DNA of 64,000 bases from Rhizophagus irregularis (GCF_026210795.1 NC_089440.1:1240001-1304000); one strand, 5' to 3'. Shown: positions 10,830 to 22,541, counted from the first letter of the stretch. Notes: generated by a model not told the origin, from the sequence alone. Numbers and translations are program-made.

Positions 10830-11468
10830 TAGTCTTATATACAAATATATATTAGAAATTATAATGATAATTCAAAATTAGATTATTAATTGGTAAAATT
10901 TAGGTCTAAAATTATTAGGTCTAAAGTTTTTAGTGGAGCATGAACTCTTCAGAATGAAGGGTTTACTTTTTTTAAAAGTTAAAAATTAGGTTATGCAATT
11001 TTCTTGGCATCCAGTAGTCTAATTTTTATTTTATTTTGTGGCTCTCATTGAGCTCTACAATTTAAAAAAAAGTACATTAAGATGCCAAGATATTTGCAAA
11101 AACAATCTTTTGTTTTATCAAAAAGAGTGATTTTGAGCAAAATCAAAGCTCTGTAAGAAATATATAAAAAAAAAAAAATTTTAGGAAATTGTTTAATAAG
11201 AGTAGTAATATATATTAGCTAATATTATTTTATTATAAATATCTAATTTCCATTTCAGGTAAAATATTTTGATTATATACAACTAATTTTTTTGATTTTT
11301 ATACTTTTTAAAATATTATATTTTTAAAATCTTTTTATATTAATTAAATATCTTTTATTTATATTAATAAAAAATTACTTTATATTATATTTTAATAATT
11401 ATTAAACTAAAAAACAAAATTATAAATTTAAATTATTAATTAATTTAAAAATAAGTTATATATTGTAA

Positions 11469-11675
11469 TTTAAAATAAGTATTTTTTTTCCTGTTAAATT
11501 TGAAGACTTCAGAAAATTACTCTGTGAGATTTTTCAGAAGGAACTCAAGTCTATTAAAAAAGTTATGGAGATTTCAGAGAATTGGGAAGACCATGAAGAA
11601 GATAAAGAAGATGATAGAAAAGATGATCCTATAGATATTAATATAGCTTGTTTAGAGAATACTTTTTACTTTTAA
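11469..11675 (+). pseudogene. Orphan coding-like fragment in the A/T desert
   Basis: A 60-codon frame ending TAA at 11673 stands out from the surrounding A/T-only sequence. After a pyrimidine run it reads FEDFRKLLCEIFQKELKSIK, then an acidic stretch (EDHEEDKEDDRKDD) and a short hydrophobic end. It has no ATG near its beginning except an internal one (VMEIS). It could be a last exon or a relic of a transposon protein. No family recognised. Confidence 0.3.
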
Positions 11676-12020
11676 TAAAGAGCAATATTTTATTATTAAT
11701 ATTAGCATTTAAATAAACCATTTTTTAAAGTTAATAATTTTTAAAAATTGTTAAAATAAATAAAAAAATTATTATAATTATTAAAAATAAAAAATTTTAA
11801 AAAATATATTTTAATATATATATCTGCTAATTGGATAGATTATTTGTAAAATATATGAATTTATTATTAAATAAAATTATATATACATAGTATTAAAAAA
11901 AATAAAAAAATAAAAAATAAAAAATTTTATATTTTAATATAGTAAAAGAAAATAAAATAATTATTTTAAAAAAAGTTAATTTAAAAAAAAATTATTTTAA
12001 ATAAAATTATTTTATAAACC

Positions 12021-12203
12021 CCCTATAAAAAATTTTATCCATTATTTCTGTAAAAACTCTGTAAAAATAAGACTTTCACAGATCTATTCACAAAAAATAT
12101 AAATAAATTGATAAATTCTGTAATATAAGGTTATTAATTCTGAAAATGAGCTTTTTACAGAAAAAAATGGAATATAAAAAATGGATTAACTTTTTTTACA
12201 GGG
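12021..12203. mobile_element. Small inverted-repeat element (MITE-like, ~183 bp)
   Basis: The left end CCCTATAAAAAATTTTATCC and the reverse complement of the right end (CCCTGTAAAAAAAGTTAATC) match well, and a second inner pair (ATTTCTGTAAAAA / CTTTTTACAGAAA) is nested. No coding capacity and no clear target duplication. Non-autonomous transposon relic is the simplest reading. Confidence 0.45.
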
Positions 12204-14000
12204 AATATATAATATATATATATATATTAATATTAAATTAAAATAAAAACTATATTTTTATATAAAATTTATAATTATTAGTATTATTAAGTTTAAATCA
12301 AATCAAATTAAATCAAACTAAATTAATAAAATTTAGTTTAATTTAATATTTTAATTTAAAAATTTTTAAATTGTAGTTTAATTAGTTTGATTTGAAATTA
12401 ATAAAGTTAATAGAATTAATGAAATCAATAAAAGCAAGTTAATATATAGGATCATAGGATTAATAGAAATTAATAAAATTAATAAGATCTGTTCTATTAG
12501 TTTGATTTATAATTAAAGTTGATTTAGCTCAGTTTAACTTTAACCTTAAATCAAATAAACCTGGATTATTAGCATAGTATTAGTATTATTAATAATTACT
12601 TTTAATAAATTATTTATTAACTGTTAGTTACTATTATTTTTTTAAAATAATACTATCTAATTCTTTAATATTTATAAGTACTATAATTTTATTAATACTT
12701 TTATAATTCTAAAAAATTTTTTGATATTTTTAATATTTTTTAATTACATCCAATCCACAATTATCTTAAATAAATAAATCTTCTGTTTTATAAAATTTAG
12801 TTTAATATAGAATGAATTTATTATATAATATATTAAACTAGTTTTCTATACTAAGTAATTTAAACTAAATTTGCAATGTTGACTAAAATTATAATTTGGC
12901 TAAGTATCAAAATTAATATGAGTTTTATTAAAATTACTAAACAAAAATAAAATTACATAAAGCATTAAATAAATTAAATAATTTAGAATAAAATTTATAG
13001 ATAAATTGCTTATCTATAAAACCTTTTACAAGAATTTTATAATATTTTATAAACATACCTACCAATAGAAAAAAATCTTAATAAAAACAAAAATAAAATA
13101 TAAAAACAAAAATATTCAATAATTCTAAATTAAACTATATATTTAAAATAACTAAAACTTAAAATAAAAATTCACAATTAATTACAAATTATATAAGTAT
13201 TTTAATAGATTTCTGCTATATCAGTTAACTATTTTAAAGTAGAATTGTCTGCCTAAATCTCTCCAAAATCCTATGATTAGTTTCTCTAAAATTTTACTAT
13301 AGTTTTATTATAATTTTGACAAAGTTTTAACAATTTCAACATTTATAATAAGTTTTATCAAATTTTGCTTTTTTTCAGAGTTTTGCCAACTTTTTTAAAA
13401 CTTTCATATAGTTTTGGCAAAGTTTCACTATTTTGACATTTTGCTAACTTGCCAAAATCAGAATTTCATTTACTATTAATAGATATCACTGTAGAAAATT
13501 TCAACTTTTATATAAAACCTAATTACTTTAAAATTTATTTAAATTCTATTGGTTAATTAGTTAAAAGAAAAAAAAATCATAATAATGTAATATAAAATTT
13601 CCTTTTATAATAGGATTTTTAACAAATTTTATATATAAACCTTATTTATTTTAAGCTTAGAGGTAATCTATTTTAGAAGTAAGCAGGATCCTCTAAAACC
13701 CTTTAGTTTTCCAGCAATCTTATTTTAAAGTAAAAAGATTTCATGATTTTATAATTAAACCATTAAATTGTATGCAAATGAAAAATGTAAAATATATTAT
13801 GACAGAATTATAATTTTATTTAACATAAATTTTTAAAAAATTATTAGTAATTCTAACCAATACTATAAATTTGGTTTGGATTACTATATAGTCATATAAT
13901 CATTCATTATAAAAAGTATAATATTATTATATAAAAATTAGTTTTGAAAATTTTAGTTTAATATAACAAGTTAAAGACACAATGGCCAAAAAAAGTAAAA

Positions 14001-14563
14001 TAGATAATAATAGCATTGCTCAAGTTACAGGGTTTGTTTTCTGTCAAAAATCGGGGCAATTACATCCCTAGGAAAACTTTGTTTCCTTTATTTTCTAAGT
14101 TGACTTGTTACTTCTAAGGAAACTTTGGTTTATTTTTTCAATCAATGTAATTCCTTTAAGTCTTACTTCAACTTTACTTAATTCAACCAACGTTAACTAT
14201 ACATTCTTAAATGGAAAACTAAAAATAGTTACTCCCTTCTCTAGTACTAGACCTAAACTAATCCATAAACAGGCCCTTTTTCAATCTTTTTCTATTTTAA
14301 CCTTTAAGTATAACTATAGCTTACCTTTGTCCATATATATATATATATAAGATTTTAATACAAATAGATTCATTATAACCAAAATCAACTGTAATTAGTT
14401 CTTTTATTTTTTAAAAAATTTGTTATAATTTTATTATATATATAAAAAAAAGCAAATAATATTTACTTATTATATTTTTTTTTTTCAAGCTATTTTGGAA
14501 TAATATTGTTAAATTTCTATTTAATTATTTACTATTATTTACTTTTGTTTAAGCCATTTTAAT
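14001..14563. other. Intergenic, A/T-rich
   Basis: About 560 bp between the A/T desert and the inverted-repeat element. It contains a fortuitous 81-codon frame (14105-14350) without recognisable features, ending in a TA microsatellite (14333-14350). No gene supported. Confidence 0.4.
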
Positions 14564-14690
14564 ATAATCAAGTATTTTCCCGAAAAAAAAATCCGAATTT
14601 TACACTTCCGAAGATAAAAAAATTCGCCACTGAGACTTAAACCATAATCATGTGTTTTTCCGAAAGAATATTCCGAATTCTTCAGAATTC
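14564..14690 (+). repeat. Left terminal inverted repeat of the 1.8-kb element
   Basis: Matches the reverse complement of about 16187-16344. The outer 38 bp are identical, then gaps appear. Contains several TTCCGAA / TTCGGAA sub-words. Confidence 0.7.
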
Positions 14691-15084
14691 TACACTTCAA
14701 AAAATTTACCCCTAAAATTATCTTTTTAACTATAACGTGTTAGACAATAAAAAATACTGCATATTATATAATAACGAGAAAGATGCAGATCACTGTCAGT
14801 TATTTTATAAGAATCTGATATTATATGTAATAAGAGAACGATTAAAAAATAATAATTTTCTTTTCAATTGAATTTTTTTTGTTAAACTATTATTAATGCA
14901 AGTAATTTGATAATTTAATCGCTCGAAAAGATAGATCGTGAGAAAAGATAATGATATTTTGGGAATTTTAGGGAGGTATGACGAAATGAAATGACAAATT
15001 AACTTTTTTTAATATTTTGAAGCATGTTAAAATAACAAATTTAACGATTTTATCCATTGTTTATAAATCAAATAAAGCTTAAAT

Positions 15085-15385
15085 AAATTAAATGAACAAT
15101 GGAAACCTAAAAGAACACGAGTTTTTACAAGCAAAGAATCAAAGATAAAGAATTTAGAATAATTTTAGACATATGAAACCTGTACTTCCAAGTCAATATA
15201 TGGATATCTACAAATAAGGATATTTCACTTGATGATATTGGTTTTAATCAATCAATGGTATCTCGTATTGTACAATAATATTGATATACCTAAATGTGAT
15301 AAAACATTAACAGCGATTAAAAATTTGATTAATAAAGAATTGGAAAGAAAGGAAAAATATAAAAATTTAGACTATAAATAATATA
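15085..15385 (+). pseudogene. Decayed transposase-like coding remnant
   Basis: Short frames broken by stops: NEQWKPKRTRVFTSKES near 15091, SLDDIGFNQSMVSRIVQ near 15222-15275 (resembling the second helix-turn-helix of Tc1/mariner transposases, where a VSRIV-type motif is common), and CDKTLTAIKNLINKELERK near 15295. No DDE catalytic block is seen. Family assignment is tentative. Confidence 0.3.
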
Positions 15386-15547
15386 TGTATCAGGTTGGTG
15401 AATAGTATATTTTAATATTATTGATACAAAATAAACATTTTATTTTCAACTACGTAAAATATTAAATTGTTCATATTTTTATATAATAGATGATATTTTC
15501 CAAAAAAAATTGCATTATTACATATAAATTAAAAATCTGTGAATAAT

Positions 15548-16080
15548 TAAATGAAAAGACTATCGCACGCCCACAAAAAAAATATTAAAGATCAAATAAT
15601 AATAACATAAATTAAATTCACGAAAGTGAGGTATTAAAGATCAAAATATGAAAGCCACAATACATAAATCAAAATTACTCATAAAAATATTAAAGATCAA
15701 ATAGGAAGACCACTATATATGAATTATAATTGCCCATTAGAGATCAGACCATCACCATAATTAAAAATTCCTACGAAAAATATTAGAGATCAAATGGAAA
15801 GACCATCACTAACGCATAAATTAAAATTGTCCATGAAAAAGTATTAAAATCAAATAAGAATATGAATTAAAATTACCCATTAAAAAATCAAAATAAAAGG
15901 CCGTTATACATGAATTATAATTGCTCATTAGACGCGAAAGACCATAATATTGCCCATAAAAAGGCCTGTTTTAAGATCAAATAAATTAAAATAAAAGGTC
16001 ATACACAAGTTACAAGTCCACGAAAAATATCAGAAACCAAGTACACACATTATAATTGCTCATAAACTCTAGTTTATATG
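15548..16080. repeat. Degenerate minisatellite, ~50-60 bp unit
   Basis: Units built on CCCAT-AAAAATATTAAAGATC, AAAT-GAAAGACCAT and CATAAATTAAAATTG recur about eight to nine times with many substitutions and indels. Units vary in length. It fills the right half of the inverted-repeat element. Confidence 0.65.
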
Positions 16081-16186
16081 AAATTAATGCTGAAAATATT
16101 TTTTTTTCTTTCCGTTTGAAATTTAAAAATAGCGTCCAGGAGTAAACTATGATAATATACCAGATATAGTTAATATAAGGGTAAAC

Positions 16187-16344
16187 CTTCGGAATATTCT
16201 TTCTGAAAAACACATGATTATGATAGTTTAAGTACGAGCCGCAGATCAGCCTAAAAGGGTAATTCTCAGTGGCGAATTTTTTATCTTCGGAAGTGTAGAA
16301 TTCCGAAAAATTCGGATTTTTTTTTCGGGAAAATACTTGATTAT
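16187..16344 (-). repeat. Right terminal inverted repeat of the 1.8-kb element
   Basis: Inverted partner of 14564-14690. It is longer because of an internal stretch (about 16229-16265) with no counterpart on the left. Confidence 0.65.
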
Positions 16345-16520
16345 CATTTTAATGATTTTTTTAACAATTATATAATGAAATTTTGAATTATAAATCATTT
16401 ACTTTATTAAATTCTTGATTCAAATTCAACTATTTCTTTGCTTTTAAAAGTCTCTGGCATTATGTTGGTCATATTTCACGTAACAGAAACTCCAATTTTC
16501 ACAAATACTTAAATAATATA

Positions 16521-16527
16521 GTATTCT
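16521..16527. repeat. Left target-site duplication GTATTCT
   Basis: GTATTCT directly abuts the left inverted repeat and is repeated at 22086-22092 directly after the right one. Confidence 0.85.
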
Positions 16528-16604
16528 CTAGGGGATAGGTAAATAAACGGGGGGTACAACTTAAGGTTACACAGGGCTGATCAAAAATTACCAGAACTGA
16601 AGTT
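16528..16604 (+). repeat. Left 77-bp terminal inverted repeat of the P-like element
   Basis: Starts CTAGGGGATAGG, contains a G6 run and ends AACTGAAGTT. Perfect inverted match to 22009-22085. Confidence 0.92.
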
Positions 16605-16828
16605 ATATATAATTTATTAATATTACTATATGATAATCGTTTTAAACGTAAAAATTTTGATGTTAGATTTAAATAAAAATAATGTGATCGTGAGACAAAC
16701 AGATCATACCATAAAGACACGATGCTCATCTACATACAGAATGAATTTTATCTCTGTCGCGCTTCTAGATTTTTGAGAAAAACTTAATCAGCTACTAAAA
16801 TTTAACGAAACTTTAAGACAAGTTGAAA

Positions 16829-19800
16829 ATGGTGAGCAATAAAAAGAAAAATATTATTATAAATATGTTTTAAAATAATAATATTAATAATTTTGCATAA
16901 TTAGAGTAAAAGGAAACAGTCTTTTGAGAATATCAATAGTAAATTTACAAAACAACAAAAAAAAGTGGAGTCATTGCAAGAACTTTTGCATATTCGACCT
17001 GATCTTAAGGGAAAAAAAGTATATTTTTTTCCAAGATTAAATAAATATTTTGAAGGTGTACTTTTTTATGATGCAAAAGAAAAGAAAGCATATGTATATA
17101 GTGTTATAAATGATTACAAATATGAGACATTTTCCCAATGGATGGTTGGATTGAAAAATAGAGGACTATATAAAGGTTATCGATCAGCCCTTGCAACCAT
17201 TTTTTTGGAACCTAATCCATCCGGTCCATCAATTGGATCAATTTTACGTAGTAAGTCAAATTCATACTGGAAAGTATCTACTTACGCGAATATCCAAGAT
17301 ATTCTTTCTTTAATTAAAAGAGAAAGTTTAACAGGAGGAAAATTTATGGGAACTGTTATACGAGAGATTAGTGAAGGTCTTGAACTTCATTTTTTTAATA
17401 ACAAAAAAAAATTAGAAAAGAAAATATTAATATTTGCTCAGGGTATTTTTCTTAGTTACAAAGTTTGGGTGTTTGATCAAGCATTAAAAGAAGTAGACCT
17501 TCCTTTTCCCGTTAAAGCAATGAAAAGAACTCTTGATGAAATAAGCAATCTTATTCAATATGTTTTTTCTCTTAAAGTTTGTTGTGGTCAAAGTACCGTT
17601 GGTATGTAGTTTATAGTCAACTATTTGTATGGTTTATATTTTATTTTTGTTTAAAATATTTAATTTTAGGATTTGAAAATGTGGTTCAAATTCGAGGAGA
17701 CCAATTGGTTAGCAATGATAAAGAGCATACTCCCTTTGCCTTTTTAGAAAACAAAAATCAGCCAGATGAAGCATACCGACATATTCATTGTAAATTCATA
17801 ATAAATGATGAAAATACATGTGATAATAAATGTGAAAATTGTCAAAAACTCTACAAAACAATGCAACAAATTTATAGAAGGTCCCTGGCTGGCGTAAATT
17901 CTGTAAAAATTGCACATGCTTCTAAAGAGATTCTTATAGAAAAAATTGAGCATCAAAAAAAGCTTATTAAAACACAATATGTAACTCTTGCAAATATAAG
18001 AGATTGTTTACAAAAGAAAATAGAAAATGAAGGAGGAGAAATATCAGATAATATGTCAAAAATTACCCATACTGTTATTGAAAATGTTATAAATAAAAAT
18101 ATAGATATTTCAAGTCTTCATCCTATTTTCCAAGAACTTATTCGCATTCAAAGTGAAAAGCCAAATGGAACAAGATACCATCCAATGTAAGAATTTAATC
18201 ATTAGTGTTTTAATAATAAAAATTTAATGTATTTAATTTTTTTTAATATAGGTTTTTACGTTGGGCAATATCTGTATATAGTAAATCTGGAAAAGCAGCT
18301 TATAATGTAATGAAGACAATAATGCGCTTACCATCAATTTCTACTCTTAAAAATTATATTAATGAAGGCGAACAGTTTTCAGGATGGCAAGACAAAACTG
18401 CTTTTCAAATATTAGAAAGCTTAACAACAAATAATATTTGGGGATATGGACGAGCAGGATTTTTTTCTCAATTCTTTTAAAATTCAGAAAGGTATTTATT
18501 TATTTTAAAATGCATGTAAAAAATATATTTTTTTATTTATTAAGGAATATTTAAAACAGGTCTTCTTTGGAGTCAACGTGAGAATTGTTATGTTGGATAT
18601 TTAGATTTTGAAGATGAAATGCAAGATTATCAATTATTTGCTTTGCAATGTCAAAATGAGATTCATACAGCATCTGAAAATAATAATTTATTGCCCAATT
18701 CTATAATAAAAAAACAAGAACAAAATCTTGCAACTCAAGTTCATCAAATTGTTTGGCACTCAACAACTCATAACTTTGCGTTTCCAATTGCTTATTATGG
18801 TATTAATACAATTACAGCACACAATTTAAATACCTTATTATTTAATCTTGCAGCAAGATTAGAATGTATTGGTATACATACATATGGTTCAATTTGTGAT
18901 GGTGCAGGAGAAAATAGGACTCATATAAAAAGTTTTGATTGGTATGCATCAACCTGGTCTTCTGGTGATATTGTAGAAGTTAATTTTCATAAAGACAAAA
19001 AGTCTTTTCATACAGCAAAAAATTATAGATAGCAATTATGAAAGAACAAAATTCACTGTATGTTTACGTGATTGTAATGAATCTGGAAAATTTACAATTG
19101 ATCGAACTTATATTCGTCCACCAATGCCTTGCAAAATCAAAATGGGATGTTAATGAAATATGTGAATTCAAGAGTCCAAAAGATGATCAATGGTATTTAG
19201 GAAAAATAACTAATTTTGATTCAATTGAATCTACATTATCTATTGAAATTACTAATGCAGAAGGAGCCAGTGAAGGATGGAAGGTTTTTAATTATCATAT
19301 TGATAAATTTCTTCGTCCTGTTTATGATGATCAAAAACTTATAGCAAGTCATAAAACTATTAATCCAATTACTGGAGATGAGTGGTTTTTTATTAGTGAT
19401 CCAACACATGTATTCAAAAAACTTAGAAATAATTTATCAAAAAGTCACACAGGTGAAAAAAATGCTAGAGAAATAATGTATAATAGAAAGGAAATTAGCT
19501 GGAAACATATACGAGGTGTATATGAACATACAAATAAACATGCAACGGCAAAAGCTACAAAACTCACAAAAAGACATATTTGGCTCACATCATGGAGTAA
19601 AATGCGTGTGGATCTTGTAGAACACACCTTATCAAAGGAAGTTGAAAATGCTCTAGCATCCATTAAAGAACTTAAAGATATATCAGAAGGAACAAGGGTA
19701 AGAATTTTAAACATATATATTTATATTTATAATTAAAACTTTAATAATTTTATAATTTTAATTCTTAAAGGAATTTATCAAACATGCACGAAAATATCGT

Positions 19801-21707
19801 GAGATATTGCATAGTAAAATTTGCTTTCGCTCTATGGATGATTCTCGTATTAATACCTTAAAAGAAATTCGTGATTGGTTTGTAAATGGTGAAAAACAAA
19901 AAGTAGGACCTATGGAATGGATTTCACCACAATGCCAATTTGACTTGATTTTATCTATTAATGGTTTTCTTGGAATATTAGAGTTTATTTTAAAAAAGTA
20001 TCCAGATTCAATAATTCAACCACGACGTATTTCACAAGATATGCTTGAAGGTCTTTTTGGTACTATTCGTGAACTTGGAGGAGATTCTTCAACACAGACA
20101 CTCAAATCATATGGACACACTTTAAATAAATATCAAATTACAGCATTGATTTCTTCTGAAATAAAAAGTGTCAATTACGGAATAGCTAATTCTATGGGAA
20201 CCGGTATTGCTTCTTTAATGAGAAGGTATATATCGTCTTAAAAATTTAATGACAGATGAGAATTATTACTAATAATTTTATGTTTATTAGAGATTATCGA
20301 AAAAATAAAAAACACTATGAAGAAGACAAAGAAAATAATAATATATGTCAAAAATATAATACTCGTTTATTACAATTATCAACTTTTTCTTGTGGGATTT
20401 TTGAAAGCCTTCTTACTGATAATTTAATTATGGGAAGTTTTAAATCTTTATCAGAATCTTCTAATGATAGTGTTAATTGTGAAAATACTAAAGTTTATCA
20501 ACTCCAAACTGAACGATGCAACCTTATTGAAGTTTTGCTTTATTTGGATTCTATTGATAAATTATTACAATCATGGCAAAATATTATCAAAAAGATAGCT
20601 TGTGAGGCTATTCCAAAAAAACCAGGTATTCAGTGGTTGACAACTTGGAGTTCTCATCTTGAACTCTATTTGAATAATTATCAATGCTCTGGTGTCTGGT
20701 ATGAGGAGTTTCTGACGGTAACTAAATTACATACTTCTTCAACTCTAAGACTTGTTGCGTATTTACTTCTACAAAAAGTTATAGAACATACATTTAGAAA
20801 AAAGGCTATTAAGAAAGATCAAGCTGCAGATTGTAATTTAATACCTGAAAATATTATTGTTTTAGAACCAATCGAAGCATCAAAATTCTCCTATATTGTT
20901 GGTTGGGTTGTTTATAAATTAACCAAAAGTGATAAACAAACAAAATCGCATCCACAGTTCAAAGCTATTTGCGCTCACCTTGAAATTCTTAATTCAGAAC
21001 AAGTGGTATATGAACAAGATGTTCGATCACAAATAACAAATGTGATTCCTGGTCAAGAATTTCTAGAGTTCATGTATAAGATGGAATCATTAATTCTTCT
21101 ATTATTTGAGAAGCATAAGGAATTAGGACCAAATACTCTTCAATATATATACAACAGTTTACTTGGCAACTTACCATTATTACAATCTTTTAATATACTT
21201 CTTGATTTTGCAGACCAACAGGTTTTAATTTGTAAACCTGCAACAAACGAAAGACACGAGTTAAAAGATGAAGTTAGGAACTTTCTTTATGAACGAATTA
21301 TTTCTATATATATGAGGAGTAGACAAAAAACATGGCGAAGTTTCAACGATCTCATTCCTGAGAAAGGAACTTCAAGCCTTCGTGAGAATTTGAAAACCCT
21401 TCGTAAAGACACTCAAACTATCTCAAGAAAAGAAAATAAACCTACTTTAATTAAAAAAGAAAATATTCCACAAAATCCGTTACTTGGTTTGGGGCAGCTT
21501 CAAATTTGGGCAAAACTAGATGACGCTGAAGAAGTATTTTCAAAGATATTTCAAGTAGTAGAGTTGCAATGGTTGCTCTGGGCGTTTGGGGATAATGTTA
21601 AAAATAAGAGAAAAAAAATTTTAATACCTTTGATTTTTGACCACCTAAAAAAAGGAACCCAATTTTGTGAAGAAGCCCTATTAAAAAGGTGTATGTTTGC
21701 ATTGTAG
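16829..21707 (+). CDS. P-element-type transposase (seven exons; three 1-base shifts in homopolymers)
   Basis: Exons: 16829-16831 (ATG only), 16905-17601, 17670-18186, 18252-18491, 18545-19697, 19771-20225, 20291-21707, all GT-AG and phase-compatible; about 1,490 aa, twice the Drosophila P transposase (751). N-terminal region (MSKRKQSFEN ..., then LLHIRPDLKGKKVYFFPRL) of unknown type; no C2CH THAP finger is apparent, though a small Cys cluster (CDNKCENC) follows. Then a helical region (PSISTLKNYINEG), a beta-rich RNase-H-like core (VHQIVWHSTTHNFAFPIAYY, ICDGAGENR near 18894), DPTHVFKKLRNNL near 19399, and a C-terminal P-specific block (QDMLEGLFGTIRELGG near 20032). The frame shifts by one base at T7 (18460-18466), A6 (19017-19022) and A4 (19139-19142); each looks like one extra base. 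D and E of these blocks are the likely catalytic residues by analogy. Confidence 0.8.
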
Positions 21708-22008
21708 ACTACTGTAAAACTACAACTTTACTATAAAATAATAAAATTTTGAACATTATAAAGTAATATTTGCGAATTAAATAGTTTAATTGCATTCCGA
21801 GTCATTTTTACGAGAAAGAAAGTAACCTGTAGAAAGCTACACTAATCCAATTTGAACAAAACCACTTCGTATATGTAGAATTAGCGTAAATGATCTTAAC
21901 TTTTTAAATCGGCTGCTCTTCTACGCGTTTTTATCAAAAAAATTTAAAATTTTTCACAATTTTTGCGCTTTTTAATATATGATTTTATTTCGTGTAACCA
22001 TTTTACAA

Positions 22009-22085
22009 AACTTCAGTTCTGGTAATTTTTGATCAGCCCTGTGTAACCTTAAGTTGTACCCCCCGTTTATTTACCTATCCCCTAG
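22009..22085 (-). repeat. Right 77-bp terminal inverted repeat of the P-like element
   Basis: Perfect inverted copy of 16528-16604, ending ...CCTATCCCCTAG. Confidence 0.92.
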
Positions 22086-22092
22086 GTATTCT
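22086..22092. repeat. Right target-site duplication GTATTCT
   Basis: Direct copy of 16521-16527. Confidence 0.85.
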
Positions 22093-22541
22093 ACGCAGTT
22101 ACGAGATCACATGATCCGGGTAACTTTTTATACCTAGATGTACTAACCAATTATATCTGATAAATCTAAGATATCTTCAAATATTGGGTTGTTATGGTAG
22201 TTATTTGCAAAGTTGAATAAATGAATCAAGATTCATTCTAAAAAAGGTTTATAAGTGAGTGTATAAAGGATAATTGCGTTAAAGGCAGGAATTATCAATG
22301 CATTGTACCGCGGGAGTGAAAAATAATTCCATCCAAACTTCAATACGCGCGATTAACAAACTAAAATGTATGTAACGTAGATTATGTGCAGTAGATCAAT
22401 ACAACCTAACCAACCCTGATATAATACATAAGAATGAATTAGAATTGATAGGTGTAACAATTAGAATAATATGTTATGGAAGGATATTTTTGTGGATTTT
22501 TCCCATGATAACTTTCTTTTATTTTTCGCTTTCTCGTAATT
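22093..22541. other. Upstream region of the lectin/aerolysin gene
   Basis: 449 bp between the P-like element and the next start codon. No coding frame. The transposon insertion therefore lies within about 450 bp of this gene's 5' end and could influence its expression. Confidence 0.4.

Larger units (their letters stand above)
10832..14000. other. Almost pure A/T gene desert
   Basis: Over 3 kb composed nearly only of A and T, more extreme than other intergenic stretches here, with no gene model. Small islands of coding-like or inverted-repeat sequence sit in it (11469-11675 and 12021-12203). At 13982 a short frame (MAKKSKIDNNSIAQVTG...) runs 29 codons to a stop and may be the 5' remnant of a transposon gene. 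The composition suggests long decay of inserted elements. Confidence 0.5.
14564..16344. mobile_element. 1.8-kb DNA transposon relic with long terminal inverted repeats
   Basis: The ends are inverted copies: ATAATCAAGTATTTTCCCG at 14564 and its reverse complement ending at 16344. Similarity continues inward for roughly 130-160 bp, with insertions, through the words ACACTTCCGAAGATAAAAAA, ATTCGCCACTGAG and ATAATCATGTGTTTTTC. A TA dinucleotide flanks the ATCAAG core at both ends, which would fit TA-targeting elements. The interior has only short open stretches (about 15085-15385), one with a helix-turn-helix look (SLDDIGFNQSMVSRIVQ), and then a degenerate minisatellite. It seems non-autonomous today. 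Superfamily unproven; Tc1/mariner-like is the best guess. Confidence 0.65.
16528..22085 (+). mobile_element. P-superfamily DNA transposon, 5.6 kb, autonomous-type
   Basis: 5558 bp bounded by 77-bp terminal inverted repeats, identical base for base, beginning CTAGGGGATAGGTAAATAAA, and by a 7-bp direct duplication GTATTCT. Inside is one plus-strand multi-exon transposase gene (16829-21707). Its core shows P-element transposase blocks: an RNase-H-like strand with ICDGAGENR, then DPTHVFKKLRNNL, then QDMLEGLFGTIRELGG. P elements of animals make 8-bp duplications; here 7 bp match exactly. Identical repeats and an undamaged duplication point to a recent insertion. Three one-base homopolymer shifts interrupt the coding frame, so this copy may be just dead or may carry assembly errors. 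Confidence 0.85.

Noticed and set aside
14105-14350. 81-codon open frame, plus strand
   Set aside because: No recognisable domain; it ends in a TA microsatellite translated as YIYI; surroundings are decayed repeats.
14564-22085. The 1.8-kb element and the P-like element as one composite
   Set aside because: Their terminal repeats differ completely and each has its own flanks; they are simply neighbours.
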